DNA of 64,000 nt from NCBI GenBank assembly GCA_029204225.1, contig CM055096.1, positions 64,655,370-64,719,369 of the forward strand, in the 5' to 3' direction. This DNA is from Diphasiastrum complanatum (taxonomy: Eukaryota > Streptophyta > Lycopodiopsida > Lycopodiales > Lycopodiaceae). Positions 48,757-59,224 of this stretch are shown here, piece by piece. The number at the start of each line of letters is the position of its first letter. Within the stretch, counting starts at the first letter, position 1. The translations under genes were made by a program, and so were the position numbers. Under the pieces are notes generated by a model. The model worked only from the letters and a program-made list of their open reading frames with translations, was not told the origin of the DNA and made no database searches.

Positions 48757-49542
48757 TCAAGTAACAGCAAGCCCTGGAGCATCAACTGGAACAGCATCTG
48801 GTGTAGTAACAACTGGAGCAACAGCTAATGTAGAGGAATCAACAAGTGCGGCAAGAGCACGAGCCTGATCCGCAAGTGACGATGTATGATAAAAGACATC
48901 AATAGGCTCCCATGTGGCCTCCTCAACAGGACGACCATCCCACTGGACTAGGAACTGAATATGCCGGCGGCGTCGACTATGATGCAAACGCACCTGAAGG
49001 ATAGCAACAGGTAATAAAGGAAAGAGATCCGGTGCAGTAGGAAACTCAGCATCACGAGGAGCATCATCCTCAATAGCAGCACGTAATAAACTGACATGGA
49101 ATATATCACAGGCACGTGTGAAAGCAGGAAACTGAAGACGATATGTAACTGGACTAAGAACCTCCAATATACAATAAGGCCCATAATAACGTGGTGCAAG
49201 CTTCTCAGTAGAAGCATGGCCCTAAGTAAAATGATGACGTGCAAACCGTAGGCGTAGATATACCATATCACCAACATGAAACTCAACATGATGTCGATGA
49301 CGATCAACTGAAGCCTGATAACGCTGCTGGACCTGCTGCAAATGGAAACTAGCCTGGAGAATAAGCTCGCGAGCACCTTATAGAAATGAAGACAGTGTCA
49401 CAGGTGTATCCTCGGGAGGAAGAGGAATACTAGGTAAAAGAGGTGCATAACCATGAGATAATAAAAATGGTGCAATGCCGGTGCTGGTACTAACAGAGCT
49501 GTTATAGCTATACTCTGCCAAACATAAGTGCTGATCCCAATC
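48757..49542 (-). pseudogene. Gypsy-1 integrase C-terminus and chromodomain
   Basis: Minus strand, shifted frame relative to the main pol frame. It starts at 49542 with DWDQHLCLAEYSYNSSV, the continuation of the integrase, then GIAPFLLSHGYAPLLP, the GPF/Y-like module (LAPRYYGPYCILEVLSPVTY), and a chromodomain: ILQVRLHHSRRRRHIQFLVQ followed by WDGRPVEEATWEP. Chromodomains steer integration to chromatin marks, typical of chromoviruses. Stops: TAA at 49378-49380 and TAG at 49222-49224 (FT-stop-GHAS). The frameshift relative to the main frame lies near 49545-49550. Confidence 0.88.
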
Positions 49543-52500
49543 CTTCCTTGAAGAGTAACAAAATGGTGCAAATAATCCTCAAGGACCTCAGACTGCCTAT
49601 CAGAAGTAGAATGATAAGCAGACCCCATAAAAAGCTGTACATCCAATATATGCATAAGCTCTGTCCAGAACAATGATGTAAACTTACTATCCCGATCAGA
49701 AAGGATAGTACGAGGAAACCCATGTAGGTGAAATATCTCTGAAAGGAACAAGCGCGCACACTGATCTACTATGATAGTACTGCAGACGGGTATGAAATGT
49801 GCCTGTTTCAAGAACCTGTCAACTACTACCATACATGAATTGTGACCACGACGGGTGCGGGGAAGGCCAATGATGAAGTCCATAGAAATATCAGTCCACT
49901 GGCGGTGAGGAATAGGCCAACTCTGAAGCAAACCAACGGACTTAGCACAGGAGTACTTATTACATAAGCAGAAAGGATAGGTACGAATAAGTACAACAAG
50001 CTCTTTCCTAAGGGATGGCCAATATAAATGATCCTTAAGACGAGCATAAGACTTCTGAAAACCAAAATGACCCCCAACTGGGGACGAATGAGCATCCGAC
50101 AACAATTGAGAACGGATACCCAAAGAACTAGGAATACAAAGAGAACCATAATGATAAAGACGGTGGTCAACAATGGAATAAGCCTGATGAGGTGAAGACG
50201 ACATAGGTGGAGCATAATTATAAACATCACGAAAATCAGAGCATGTACGATAAGCAGATGGAAGATCATCAAACCAGGAAGGGATCGTGGCAACAAGGGT
50301 ATTCAATAAAGCACGAAGTCTAGACAATGCGTCAGCAGCAGTGTTAGCACGACCAGGACGATACAAAATAGAAAAATCAAAAGATTGTAAAAACTGCAAC
50401 CAACGAAACTGACGATCACTAAGATCACGCTGGGAGAAGAGATAACGTAAGGACTGATGATCGGTAACGATATCAAAAGGAACACGGTACAGGTAATGGC
50501 ACCACTTCTTAAGAGCATAGATAATGGCAAGGAGCTCTTTCTCATGGACAGAATAACGTTGCTCATAAGAGCATAAACGACGTGACTCATAAGCAATAGT
50601 ACACTGAGACTGACGAAGCAAGGCACCCAAACCAACATTACTAGCATCGGTCTCAACAATAAATTTCTGATCAAATTGTGGTAAACACAGGACAGAGGCC
50701 TCCACAACAGCACGACGAAGAGTGTCAAAGGCGAACTGACAATCAGAAGTCCAAACAAAAGCACTAGACTTCTTCAAAAGGGCATGAAGAGGGGCAGCCA
50801 CAGTGGCAAAGTGAGGAACTGGACGACGAAGGTGAGTAGCGAGACCAAGAAACATACGAACATGGTGGACATCTGTGGGAACAGGCCAATCAGCGATTGC
50901 CCGAACCTTATGAGGGTCCAAACGAACACGACCATCACAAATGAGAAATCCTAAAAACTCAATCTTAACAACAGCAAAGGAACACTTAGAAAGTTTAGCA
51001 AACAACTGGTGATGAACAAGCAATTGAAAAACAGATGAAAGATGTAACACATGCTCATCAAGAGTCTTACTAAAAACAAGAATATCATCAAAATAAACTA
51101 AAACACAATGACCAAGGAGAGGACGCATGATGTTATTCATCACATTCTGGAACGTAGGTGGACCATTAGTAACACCAAAAGGAAGAACACGAAACTCATA
51201 CAAACCAAGATGGGTACGAAACGCAGTCTTGTGTTTGTCCGAAGGATGCATCCTAATCTGGTGATAGCCGGAACATAAGTCTATCTTAGAGAAAAGATGA
51301 GAGGTGCCTAACTGGTCAAAGAGATCATCCATGTGAGGAATAGGATACTGGTTACGGATGGTCAACTTATTGAGGGCACGATAATCAATGCAGAGGCGTT
51401 TGGAACCATCTTTCTTACTAACAAGGAGAACAGGGGCACCAAAAGGACTGTGACTAGGAATAATAAGGCCCTGATCTAGTAAAGCAGTAATCTGAAGCTC
51501 AACCTCATCACGCTCAGACTTAGACATACGGTAAGGAGGCCGGAAGGGAGGAGCAGAACCAGGACGCAAATCAATATGGTGGTTCACATCACGTAATGGT
51601 GGTAGCGTCGTAGGTTCTGAAAAGACAAATGCATACCGATGTAATTAGTCAGAGATCACTTGAGGAACAGCTGCTGGAGGAGAGGTAGTCACTGGAGAAT
51701 CTATTGCAGCAGGCTGAACACATAATAAAGCTGCACAATGAGCCTTAGGTAGGCTGCGGATAAACTGCTTCCCACTGATCAGCTGGAAATTTGCCTGAGA
51801 ATCAATACCAGCAAGTGAGTGGGTCACTGCATCATGAACAAATGTCAATGTCTGTTGAGCCAGGTCCAAAGTAACCGCTCCCAATGAAGCGAACCAATCA
51901 GCACCAAGGATAAGGTCATAGCGCTCCAGAGGAATGATATAAAGATCTGCTTGTCCAGAAAAATCACCAATGCGGTAGGATAATCCCTGAAACATCTGAG
52001 AACTAGGAAATGAGTGAGAACTGGCAACCTCGACTGTGAGAGGCTATGGAGCAGGAATAGGTGAAGCGCGTATCCGGTTGAGAACATAACTCCTGATAAA
52101 GGAATGAGTGCTGCCGGTATCAACTAAAGCAATATACTCACGACCAGTAATGCGCACATGTAGCCGAATGGAGCGAGGACCGGAGCACCCTGTCCAGGTA
52201 GCATAAGCAAGCTGAGCATGGCAAGTAGCAGGAAGTAAATCAGTAGAAGGCTCAGGAGATAGATCAGGCTCATCAGATATATGAATGTAGATATCGGACT
52301 AATCCGGGGTAGTGCCCTCATGGTAGAAAACAGCAGTAGAAGTAGGCAGGGGCTGGCGGCAATCACGGGCAATGTGGTCAGGACTCTTACAACGAAAGCA
52401 AAGACGCTTCTGCTGAATGTCAGCGAACTCTGCAGACGTGTAATGTCGAACAAAAGCAGGACGAGGAGGCGGAGGGCGAGGAGCAGGAGAAGTAAGAGAA

Positions 52501-53669
52501 GAGGTCGGGACGACAGTGGATGGGGCAGATGGGGCCAGAGATGGTAGAGGTGAAAGAGATGGACGGGGTCGGGAAAAGCGAAAGGGAGCAGGATCAGGGT
52601 ACTTATGTTGTAAAGTACTAGCAAGGGACATGGCCTCAACAAGTGTGGGTGGACGGAAAGAAGAGACATTGTATCGTAGAGCACCATGAAGTCCAGCAAT
52701 GTAGCGAGAAATAAGCTCGGTGGGCTGAAGATCTGTAAAGAGGTAGGAAAGGTCCATAAACTGATCTGTATAGGAAGAAAGATCACCAGTCTGAGTAAGA
52801 CTACGGAATATATCACGCTGGCGGCTCAGCCACTAAGGGTCAATCATAGCATGACGAAGATCACGACGAAAGGTAGGCCATAACTGGAGACCGTCCCGAT
52901 CAGGGTCAAGTCGGTAGACCCGCCACCAAGTGGCAGCACGTCCATCTAAATGTAAGGCGGCTAACTGGATCTTCTGAGGATCAGTCTTAGGGTAAATCTG
53001 AAAATAAGTATCAAGCTTTGCAAACCAATTCTCTAACAAGTTCCCGTCAGAGGAACCAGAATAGGTGGCAAGCTATACCCGATCACGAAAATCTCGAGCA
53101 AAATGTGGCTCAGGAGCTAGATGTCGTGGAAAATGTGACTCAGGAGCTGTAGGACGTGGAAAACCGGGTGGTGGGTTAGGTGGAAAATGAGGCCCACCGC
53201 CAAAGGAAGTAGACAAGGATGGAAGTCCAAATGGAGACCCAAATGATGAATGAACAGGGGCTTTGCCAGGTCCATGTGGCTGTAAGGAATCAATCTGTGA
53301 CTGCATAGTGGCAAAGTCGGTCTGTAGAGTGGTAAAACTGTTCATCATTTGGTCGAAACGACTACTGAGGAAAGTAAGAGAGTCACGCATATCAGCAAAC
53401 TGTTCATCTAAAGGTCCGGAATGACTCGCAGGTGTAGTGGGTAGCCATGAGGAAGAAAAAGTAAGCGAGAAAAGAAATGTGCTAAACAATTGGACGAACT
53501 GAAGGAGAGGACATAAGTCGTCACAACAGGCACGCCAATGAAAAGACACAATAGAACTCGCGATGTAAGATGAACGGAAAGGACAACTAAGTAAGAAATA
53601 CCTCGTAATCGCAATCGAAAGTGAGCTGAAAAATAGCGGCAATATGTCAAGGTACCGGGCAGCCTCCAA
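49543..53669 (-). pseudogene. Gypsy-1 gag-pol (gag, protease, RT, RNase H, integrase)
   Basis: Minus strand, one frame throughout. Gag with FADMRDSLTFLSSRFDQMM and ENWFAKLDTYFQIYP, ATWWRVYRL; zinc knuckle CFRCKSPDHIARDC near 52390; protease ALVDTGSTHSFI (DTGS) near 52120; RT in the 729-codon open part from 51587, with KIDLCSGYHQIRM and catalytic VYFDDILVF (residues 165-168 of that part); RNase H VETDASNVGLGALL; integrase with zinc-domain His (GGHFGFQ) but CLC instead of the first spaced Cys pair, core MDFIIGLP and LSDRDSKF. In-frame stops at 53073, 52833, 52299, 52044 (all TAG) and 51645 (TAA). Gag and pol in one frame is usual in many chromoviruses. The true start Met is uncertain; 53669 is the first in the open stretch. 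Confidence 0.93.
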
Positions 53670-54454
53670 AAAAGATGCTAAGGGCCCGACAACGTGGAGT
53701 AAACGGTGGGTAAAAGTATGGGAAACAATAATGGACTATGGGGCTGGAAAGAGAGCAGCCAAGGAAAGGAAGTGATAACAAAAAGGAGGTATGGGCAGCG
53801 AGGAAACAAGGCTGAAAAATCAGAGATCGCCCTTCAAGGGTAAAAAAAAGTTTGCGATAAAGACGGAGAGCAATCCTGATGCGCGATGAAGTTGGGTGGG
53901 AGTGGCTTTCTAAGCATCTAGGCGTGTTTGTATTGTCCGGGGTAGGGTTGCGAACACAGACAGCAGTGTAGGAGGGTGAGCTGAAATTGAGACGGATGTA
54001 GGGCGCCAGCTATGGTGGAGTGTGGGTGTCCAAGAGAGGTAGTAAACGGCAAAAAAAAATTGGATAAAAAAGATGGGTTGGTAGGGCGCTAGGAGTGGCT
54101 GATGGAAGGTGGCGAATAGGGACAACAAAAAGCAGAAATTTTCAACAAAGGAAGGAGCAGTAGGGCGCTGGTCAGCAAGCATGAGGGCGCCCAATAGGGC
54201 AGCAAATAGGAGGCAGTAGGGTGCCCAAAATAGGAGAGGAAAAAGGCTGAAAATGCAGCAGTAGGCAGCCAACAAGAGGGCACTAGAAATAGGCAGCAAG
54301 TGGGCGCCTGTCCTCCTCCGATCCGTCGTGAAAATCTGCAAGACAAGTGTGGAGAAATGCTGAAGATCCGGCTGAAAAATGGTGAAGATCCAAGCTGAAG
54401 ATGGGTGCCCTCCTGTGAGAGAAAAATCTGCTCAATGGAGATGCTCAGGAAAGT
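53670..54454 (-). other. Gypsy-1 leader
   Basis: Between primer site and gag frame. Short frames on the minus strand (53910-54484) show no domain. Contains repeated GGCGCC/GGGCGCC-type words. Confidence 0.6.
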
Positions 54455-54466
54455 GCTCTGATACCA
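54455..54466 (-). other. primer-binding site of Gypsy-1
   Basis: Minus strand TGGTATCAGAGC, perfect complement of plant initiator tRNA-Met, with no spacer to the LTR end CATAACT. Confidence 0.95.
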
Positions 54467-54917
54467 AGTTATGAACGTAGCCACGGCTGATCTAGATTTA
54501 GTCTATGAAAGCATCACATAAGCAAGACTTAACCCTAGAAAGCAGGAGAGAGAAAGCTTAAAGAGACTAAAGAAGGAGATCATATCATAAGCCAAGTAAC
54601 AAATGACACAGAATCCCTACTTATAGCCAAGAGGAAGCCCTAAAAGGAAGCTTCCAGTGGCTAGGGCCAAACTGAGAGGGAAAATAGTGCACCCTCCAAG
54701 AAGGCCCCCACTCTCAGTAATATGACCAAATAACCAATATAGTGAATCATAGGGCCCAAGGCCAATAATATGCTCTAAATGTCAATAATAGGGCCCAAGG
54801 CCAACCATATAGTCTAAATGTCAAATAATGAATAAAAAAGGGCCCAAAGCCTGCCTATGCATAAAGTAAAGTAAATGTAAATGGACATGGCGAATGTAAT
54901 GAGCCGAGTCCATAACT
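54467..54917 (-). repeat. 5' LTR of Gypsy-1
   Basis: 451 bp, same length as the 3' copy. Followed on the right by the target duplication TGTAT (54918-54922). Confidence 0.95.
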
Positions 54918-55020
54918 TGTATAGCCCTTTTCGCCCTCTTATCATACCTCATTTGATCTTGTTGTGTTTCTGGTATCTCCTCCAAACCTACAACAATATT
55001 AAAAACATCATAAGTTTATA
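54918..55020 (-). pseudogene. Copia D gag, N-terminal part
   Basis: Minus strand, the upstream half of the gag interrupted by Gypsy-1: VGLEEIPETQQDQMRYDKRA followed by KRAI, then the insertion. This matches the segment preceding KMNVTNELL in the gag at 10151. Homology fades above about 55020, where a TAG-type or frame break occurs (FINL, DVFNIV). Confidence 0.85.
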
Positions 55021-55495
55021 AACCTATATAGGGTTTTGATCTACAAAAGATCCAATCTACAAATGCAAGAAACTCGATTTTGGTGTAGAATCCAATCTAG
55101 CATGCTCTAGCATTCATATCTTCTCCAAATAATTGTAGATGTGATTGCCTCCTTCATAAACTGAAACACACTCCAAAATAATGACATAGTTGAGACTAAC
55201 TAAAATTCCAATCAAGTGTAAAAAACCAAGAATTAGACCCAATTATAAGACAAATGGATCACACAAATTGTAGAATATCACAAACCAACATAATTAGGCA
55301 TTGCATCATAATGTTCTTTCTCCCACTTTGTCTCTTTTATCTCTTTTAGATCAACAATTATGTCCTAGTTTTGGGCACAATAATTACTCATATACTTCAG
55401 ACAATAATAATTGGTTAACTCATGCCAATTTTCGGTTAAGCATCTCTTTTGGCATCATCTACATCAATATACCTTTCAATTCAAATGTGCTAGGG
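55021..55495. other. degenerate upstream sequence of Copia D
   Basis: Should hold the gag start and leader of Copia D, but no primer site was found between here and LTR Y3. AT-rich with scattered stops. Confidence 0.4.
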
Positions 55496-55821
55496 TGTGA
55501 AGGATTTGAGATCCATTAAGATCCGAATCTACAATTGATCTTTGGTTACAAAAACCAACAACTCAACAATCTTGCCAATGTAGAAAATTCAGCATCTACA
55601 CTAAGATTAAGATGCAAACTCTAATAGATCTTGATCAAACATGAACAAAAACATAAAGTATTGCTGCTATCCATAAAAGTATAGTATCCTACTGTATTTC
55701 ACACGTGTGGATCTGAAAATAGCAATTAATGATCATTCTACACATAGAATTGCAAGATATCACAAGTATAGTGCACCAATGGATAGTAAAACCTAAGAGA
55801 ACCATGTATAAGCATGAATGA

Positions 55822-55905
<84 letters not shown>

Positions 55906-56204
55906 CTCTCTTGCCATGAGTTACATCCTTTTATAACAGGTCCAAAATCTAAATTACCACTTGGTTTCCCTCCAAAATGAAAAACCCTAGTATTTTTAGG
56001 ACTAGATTCAATGTACCCTACATTCAAATTTGAATTTACTCAAACTCGACTTCTACATTTCCCACACTTTCAAAAGTGTTTTTTCAAATGCTTTTAGACT
56101 AATATAATTTTGAAAAGTCAAACTCCAAGTCTAATATGAAATTGGCCTCAAATGCCAAATAAACAAATGTGGCAAATATGACTAAACTAGTTGAATTTCT
56201 CACA
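55496..56204 (-). repeat. LTR, family Y, copy 3
   Basis: Minus strand, TGTGAGAAATTCAACTAG at 56204 to AATCCTTCACA at 55496. Preceded by AACTAGTTGAAGAGAGAA, the same polypurine context as copy 1. TATA box at 55928-55935 (TATAAAAG). TTTCACACGTGTGGAT at 55697-55712. Longer than copy 1 mainly because of the GA expansion at 55825-55903. No primer site follows, so it is the 3' LTR of the element whose RNase H lies at 56367-56847. Confidence 0.87.
55825..55903. repeat. (GA)n microsatellite inside LTR Y3
   Basis: 79 bp of pure GA at the place where LTR Y copies 1 and 2 have a short CTCTCTTCTCTCTCTC stretch just downstream of the TATA box. An LTR-born repeat expansion. Confidence 0.97.
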
Positions 56205-56299
56205 TTCTCTCTTCAACTAGTTTTAGGATGGACTTTAATAACACTCCAAGTGATGTCCTATGCTTCATGAACAAGTCCTTTCCCAATGCTTTGGTGAAA

Positions 56300-56945
56300 A
56301 TATCAGCTACACATTCCCTTGAGGTCGCATGTTGAAGCTCCACATCCTTTGCTATGACTTGCTCCCTCACAAAATGATATGACTTGCTCCATTGCTATGA
56401 CTTGCTCCCTCACAAAATGCTATGACTTGCTCATTTTCTCTGACTTGCTCTCTCACAAAATGATATGCCACCTCAATATGCTTGCTCCTAGCATGAAAGA
56501 TAGGATTGGTTGCCAAACTTTGGGCTGATAGATTGTCACAAAATATGATTGGGCTCTCTGAAAAAATCAAACAAGTGAAGATCCTTGATCATCCTCTTGA
56601 TCCATACCATACCCTTTGTGCAATGTGTAAGAGCTTTGTACTCGACTTCAACAGATGACAATGAGATAGTGGCTTGTTTCTTTGACATACATGATATAGC
56701 TCCATCACCTATGAAAATACAATGAGCACTAATGGATTTCCTATCCATTATATCTCCAGAATAATCCGAATCTGAAAATCCAAACAAGTTAGATGATGAT
56801 GCCTCGTACAATATGTCAAAATCTTGAGTTCCAATGATGTATCTCAAAACTCATTTTCCTAGCTTCCAATGATCCTCACTGAGTATCACAAGCTTTTGCA
56901 TCTACCATATGAAATCTTTCTAGATAAAAAGAGTCAACTAGTAAG
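56300..56945 (-). pseudogene. Copia RNase H with short RT tail
   Basis: Minus strand. SFYLERFHMVDAKACDTQ (RT tail, 56945-56885), a deletion of about 80 codons, then DHWKLGK-stop-VLRYIIGTQDFD, the RNase H block FGFSDSDYSGDIMDRKS, ATISLSSVEVEYKALTH, then IIFCDNLSAQSLATNPIFHA and RSKHIEVAYHFVREQV. The Asp, Glu and Asp of the active site are recognisable. A frameshift splits the domain near 56550. A three-unit minisatellite has expanded the C-terminal part. It precedes LTR Y3 in the correct order. Confidence 0.88.
56351..56470. repeat. 43-44-bp minisatellite in RNase H
   Basis: About 2.7 units of GCTATGACTTGCTCCCTCAC plus AAAATG and a half repeat, starting at 56351, 56394 and about 56438. Within each unit GACTTGCTC itself occurs twice. 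On the minus strand it repeats the HFVREQV end of RNase H. Confidence 0.85.
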
Positions 56946-56956
56946 CGAGACTGTCT

Positions 56957-57389
56957 AATATAATTCGTGAGAGACATAGTATCTCTTGCGCCGACGCGCT
57001 GGGTAGTTTGTCACACAGCGCTCAAGAAAAGATCATTGATAATACATTAGTTGTAATGCACATGTTTTTTTTATCTTGAATGTTATCAAATGTTTTGATG
57101 TTTGATCGTTGTCTATACATGTTCAGCTATTTATTCTTATTCTACACCCTGGCTCAGTCTTAATGAATGCTTAAACGAATTAATAACGTAGGTCAACAGT
57201 GTCTGTCTATACTCTGGAAGATTGTAGATCTGATCTAGCAGCAATAGCCTCCAGTCAAAATTGAATTCTATCCAAGAACTCGTTGTTCGCGCTAAGATAT
57301 ACATCATTTGTATCAGAGCAATCGAGGTTCGAAGAGAAGAGAGTGCGGACACGAATCCCTTTCGGTTTTGTTTCATGCAATTCTCAACA
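56957..57389 (+). repeat. putative 5' LTR of Copia C (left border uncertain)
   Basis: Right end TTCTCAACA at 57389 is fixed by the primer site that follows. The left end is placed at a TG after the RNase H element stops being recognisable. No second copy in the window. Confidence 0.45.
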
Positions 57390-57390
57390 G

Positions 57391-57402
57391 TGGTATCAGA
57401 GC
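57391..57402 (+). other. primer-binding site of Copia C
   Basis: TGGTATCAGAGC, perfect complement of initiator tRNA-Met, one base after the LTR end. Confidence 0.9.
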
Positions 57403-57545
57403 TAATAACGGCTTCAAAGCCAATTGGAGCTTATTACAACAAGAGCCAGTCAAAGCCTATCAGATCTCTAAAGGCTATCAGATCTAGGAGATCACACATT
57501 CAGAACAAGGAGCCAGAAACAAGATGAAAAACTTAATTCACAACG

Positions 57546-57906
57546 ATGGCATCTATAAGCAGCATACAATCGAAGATTTGCACCATCCTCGACTCATCCA
57601 AGTTTAACCTACTAGCATGGAAAGTAAAGACCTCTCTCATCTTGAAGGGAGAAAACTTATGGCCTTGGGTGGACGGCACCGAAGAGATGCCTACAACCAC
57701 CAACAGAGAGCTACGAGAGTGGAGAGAAAGGAACGACAAGGCAGTAGCTGTCTTATCCTCCTCCATTGAAGATATCCTAATGCTTGACCTCGTGACACTC
57801 TATAATGCAAGAGAAATGTGGATGCATTACTGACCAGGTTCCAGACAAATCATGTAGCCAAATAATGCTTTTTGAAGACTAGTTGACCAACCTATGATGG
57901 GATGGC
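57546..57906 (+). pseudogene. Copia C gag, interrupted
   Basis: ATG 57546. MASISSIQSKICTILDSSKF, then LAWKVKTSLILKGENLWPWV, REWRERNDKAVAVLSSSIED and TLYNAREMW match the UBN2/DUF4219 gag type of Copia elements. A frameshift at about 57828 adds a stop; the homology continues in the next frame (LTRFQTNHVAK) to 57906, where LTR B begins. The remainder of Copia C is not in the window. Confidence 0.8.
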
Positions 57907-59107
57907 TGTTGGAAATTAAACTCATAGTTGTCTTCTTGAATAATACTTGGTAAAATACACGGATTTCTGCTAGCAGTTCGACAATCTAAAATCTACACAG
58001 AGTCGAATCAGCCGAAGTCGACTTCATCGACAATCTGGCTGATCTACATCAAAGGGTATCTATTCCCGTCTAATTCTACATTCAAATGTCAAAGCATCAT
58101 GAAGAACATCGAAGGCTTGATCACCCTCGACTTCTTCGACATCCGAAGTCTTCGACTTTCTCGACTTCTTCAACAACCAAGTCAATCGACTTCTTCGACA
58201 TCCGAAGTCTCCGACTTCCTTGAGTTCTTCAACAATCAAGTCACTCATTTTCTTCGACAAGCAAGTCATTTGACATCAAAGTCACCGAAGTCTCTGACTT
58301 CTTCGACAACTTCGTTCATCAACCAAAGTGTCCAACTTTGTTCATCAACCGAAGGATTTGACTTCTTTCATCAACCGAAGTCTCCTTCCATCAACCGAAG
58401 TCTTCAACTTCTTCCATCAACCGAAGTGTTTGAAGTCTTTGAAGTCTCTGACTTCTTCAACAATTTCGTTCATCAACCAAAATGTGACTTCTTCGATCGT
58501 CCAAAGTCTCCAACTTCTTCGACAACTTTGTTCATCAATTGAAGTGTCTGACTTCTTTAGCAACTTCAGGATTGTCACTATTTTTCGATAGTGACTCCTT
58601 TATAACTGTTTCAAATAAGTAAATCTTTTGTCAACTTTTTAGCCTGACCATGTCAACTTTTCTATCTATGTATAACATAGATGAATGCTTGTGATTTGAA
58701 TGCACTTCGCTCCTGTTTGATCGCGCTCGTTTATTCACTCTGATCAAAACATGGACATCTACAACTCCTCAGTTTTTGATCAGACGATGGTTGTCTTTGA
58801 CACCCAAAAGACTTGTATTTTTCATCACACAATCAATGTTTTTTAGAACTGAACTTCATAATGAATCTGATTTCCAGTAATACCTCACACCATTTCTAAT
58901 CTCTTTGGTGGACTGTACTCATCCATTTGTTTTTGAGTATGAATGGTTTTCTTAAGATCACATTGGACAGAGCGATTGAGTTGTGATTATAATTTAGCAT
59001 TTACATTCTTTCAGCTTGTTCTTGCACATAGCAGCACATAATAATGGGAGAGTCGTTCTGCAAGTATTTCCTTTTCTCTTCTATGTTCACGTTCTATCGC
59101 CCTCTCA
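57907..59107 (+). repeat. 5' LTR of Copia B
   Basis: About 1.2 kb, TGTTGGAAATT to CCCTCTCA, between the interrupted Copia C gag and the primer site at 59111. The part at 58735-58805 matches the Copia A LTR. It holds a dense CTTCGAC/CGAAGTC array (58120-58570). TATA-like TATGTATAACATA near 58670. Confidence 0.7.
58120..58570. repeat. degenerate CTTCTTCGAC/CCGAAGTC array in LTR B
   Basis: More than 20 CTTCGAC, CGAAGTC or CAACTTCTTC words in 450 bp, arranged as irregular 24-36 bp units with alternation of a word and its near reverse complement (GTCGAAG-like). A 147-codon frame across it is repeat-derived (Phe/Ser-rich) and not called. Confidence 0.8.
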
Positions 59108-59110
59108 GAT

Positions 59111-59122
59111 TGGTATTAGAGC
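59111..59122 (+). other. primer-binding site of Copia B
   Basis: TGGTATTAGAGC, a C-to-T variant of TGGTATCAGAGC, three bases after the LTR end. Confidence 0.82.
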
Positions 59123-59224
59123 ATAGCTCAATAAATCAAAAGATTAAGTTTTTTCTATTTGTATTACTGTTGACATGTCTCATATTGGTAACTCTTCATC
59201 GTCGTCATCCAACGAGGCTAGAAT

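Larger units (their letters stand above)
48262..54917 (-). mobile_element. Gypsy-1, Ty3/Gypsy chromovirus-type element (6.66 kb)
   Basis: Complete element on the minus strand with 451-bp LTRs at both ends (8 differences by eye, about 98.2% identity), tRNA-Met primer site at 54455-54466, polypurine tract (minus TCTCGGGGAG, 48713-48722), a single gag-pol frame with stops, a chromodomain, and a 5-bp target duplication TGTAT. It sits in the gag of Copia D. LTR ends are AGTTATG...CATAACT, a 7-bp perfect inverted repeat, instead of the usual TG...CA. LTR similarity means a recent insertion, yet the coding frame already holds seven in-frame stops and one frameshift, so it is not autonomous now. Confidence 0.96.

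Noticed and set aside
49398-52816. Hydrophobic Leu/Val-rich frames on the minus strand beside the Gypsy-1 pol (for example 49508-49759, 49826-50296, 52124-52816)
   Set aside because: They are alternative-frame shadows of the gag-pol sequence, whose own frame carries all conserved motifs.
49222-53075. Alternative nuclear code in which TAA and TAG mean Gln, as in some green algae
   Set aside because: The P450 has ordinary CAA/CAG Gln codons and no in-frame TAR, and ends with TAA at the expected C-terminus. The 729-codon Gypsy-1 RT region also uses only CAR for Gln. Mutation of silenced elements is simpler.
58099-58591. Ser/Phe-rich frames in the Copia B LTR
   Set aside because: They lie wholly inside the CTTCGAC array and an LTR; the period keeps frames open by chance.
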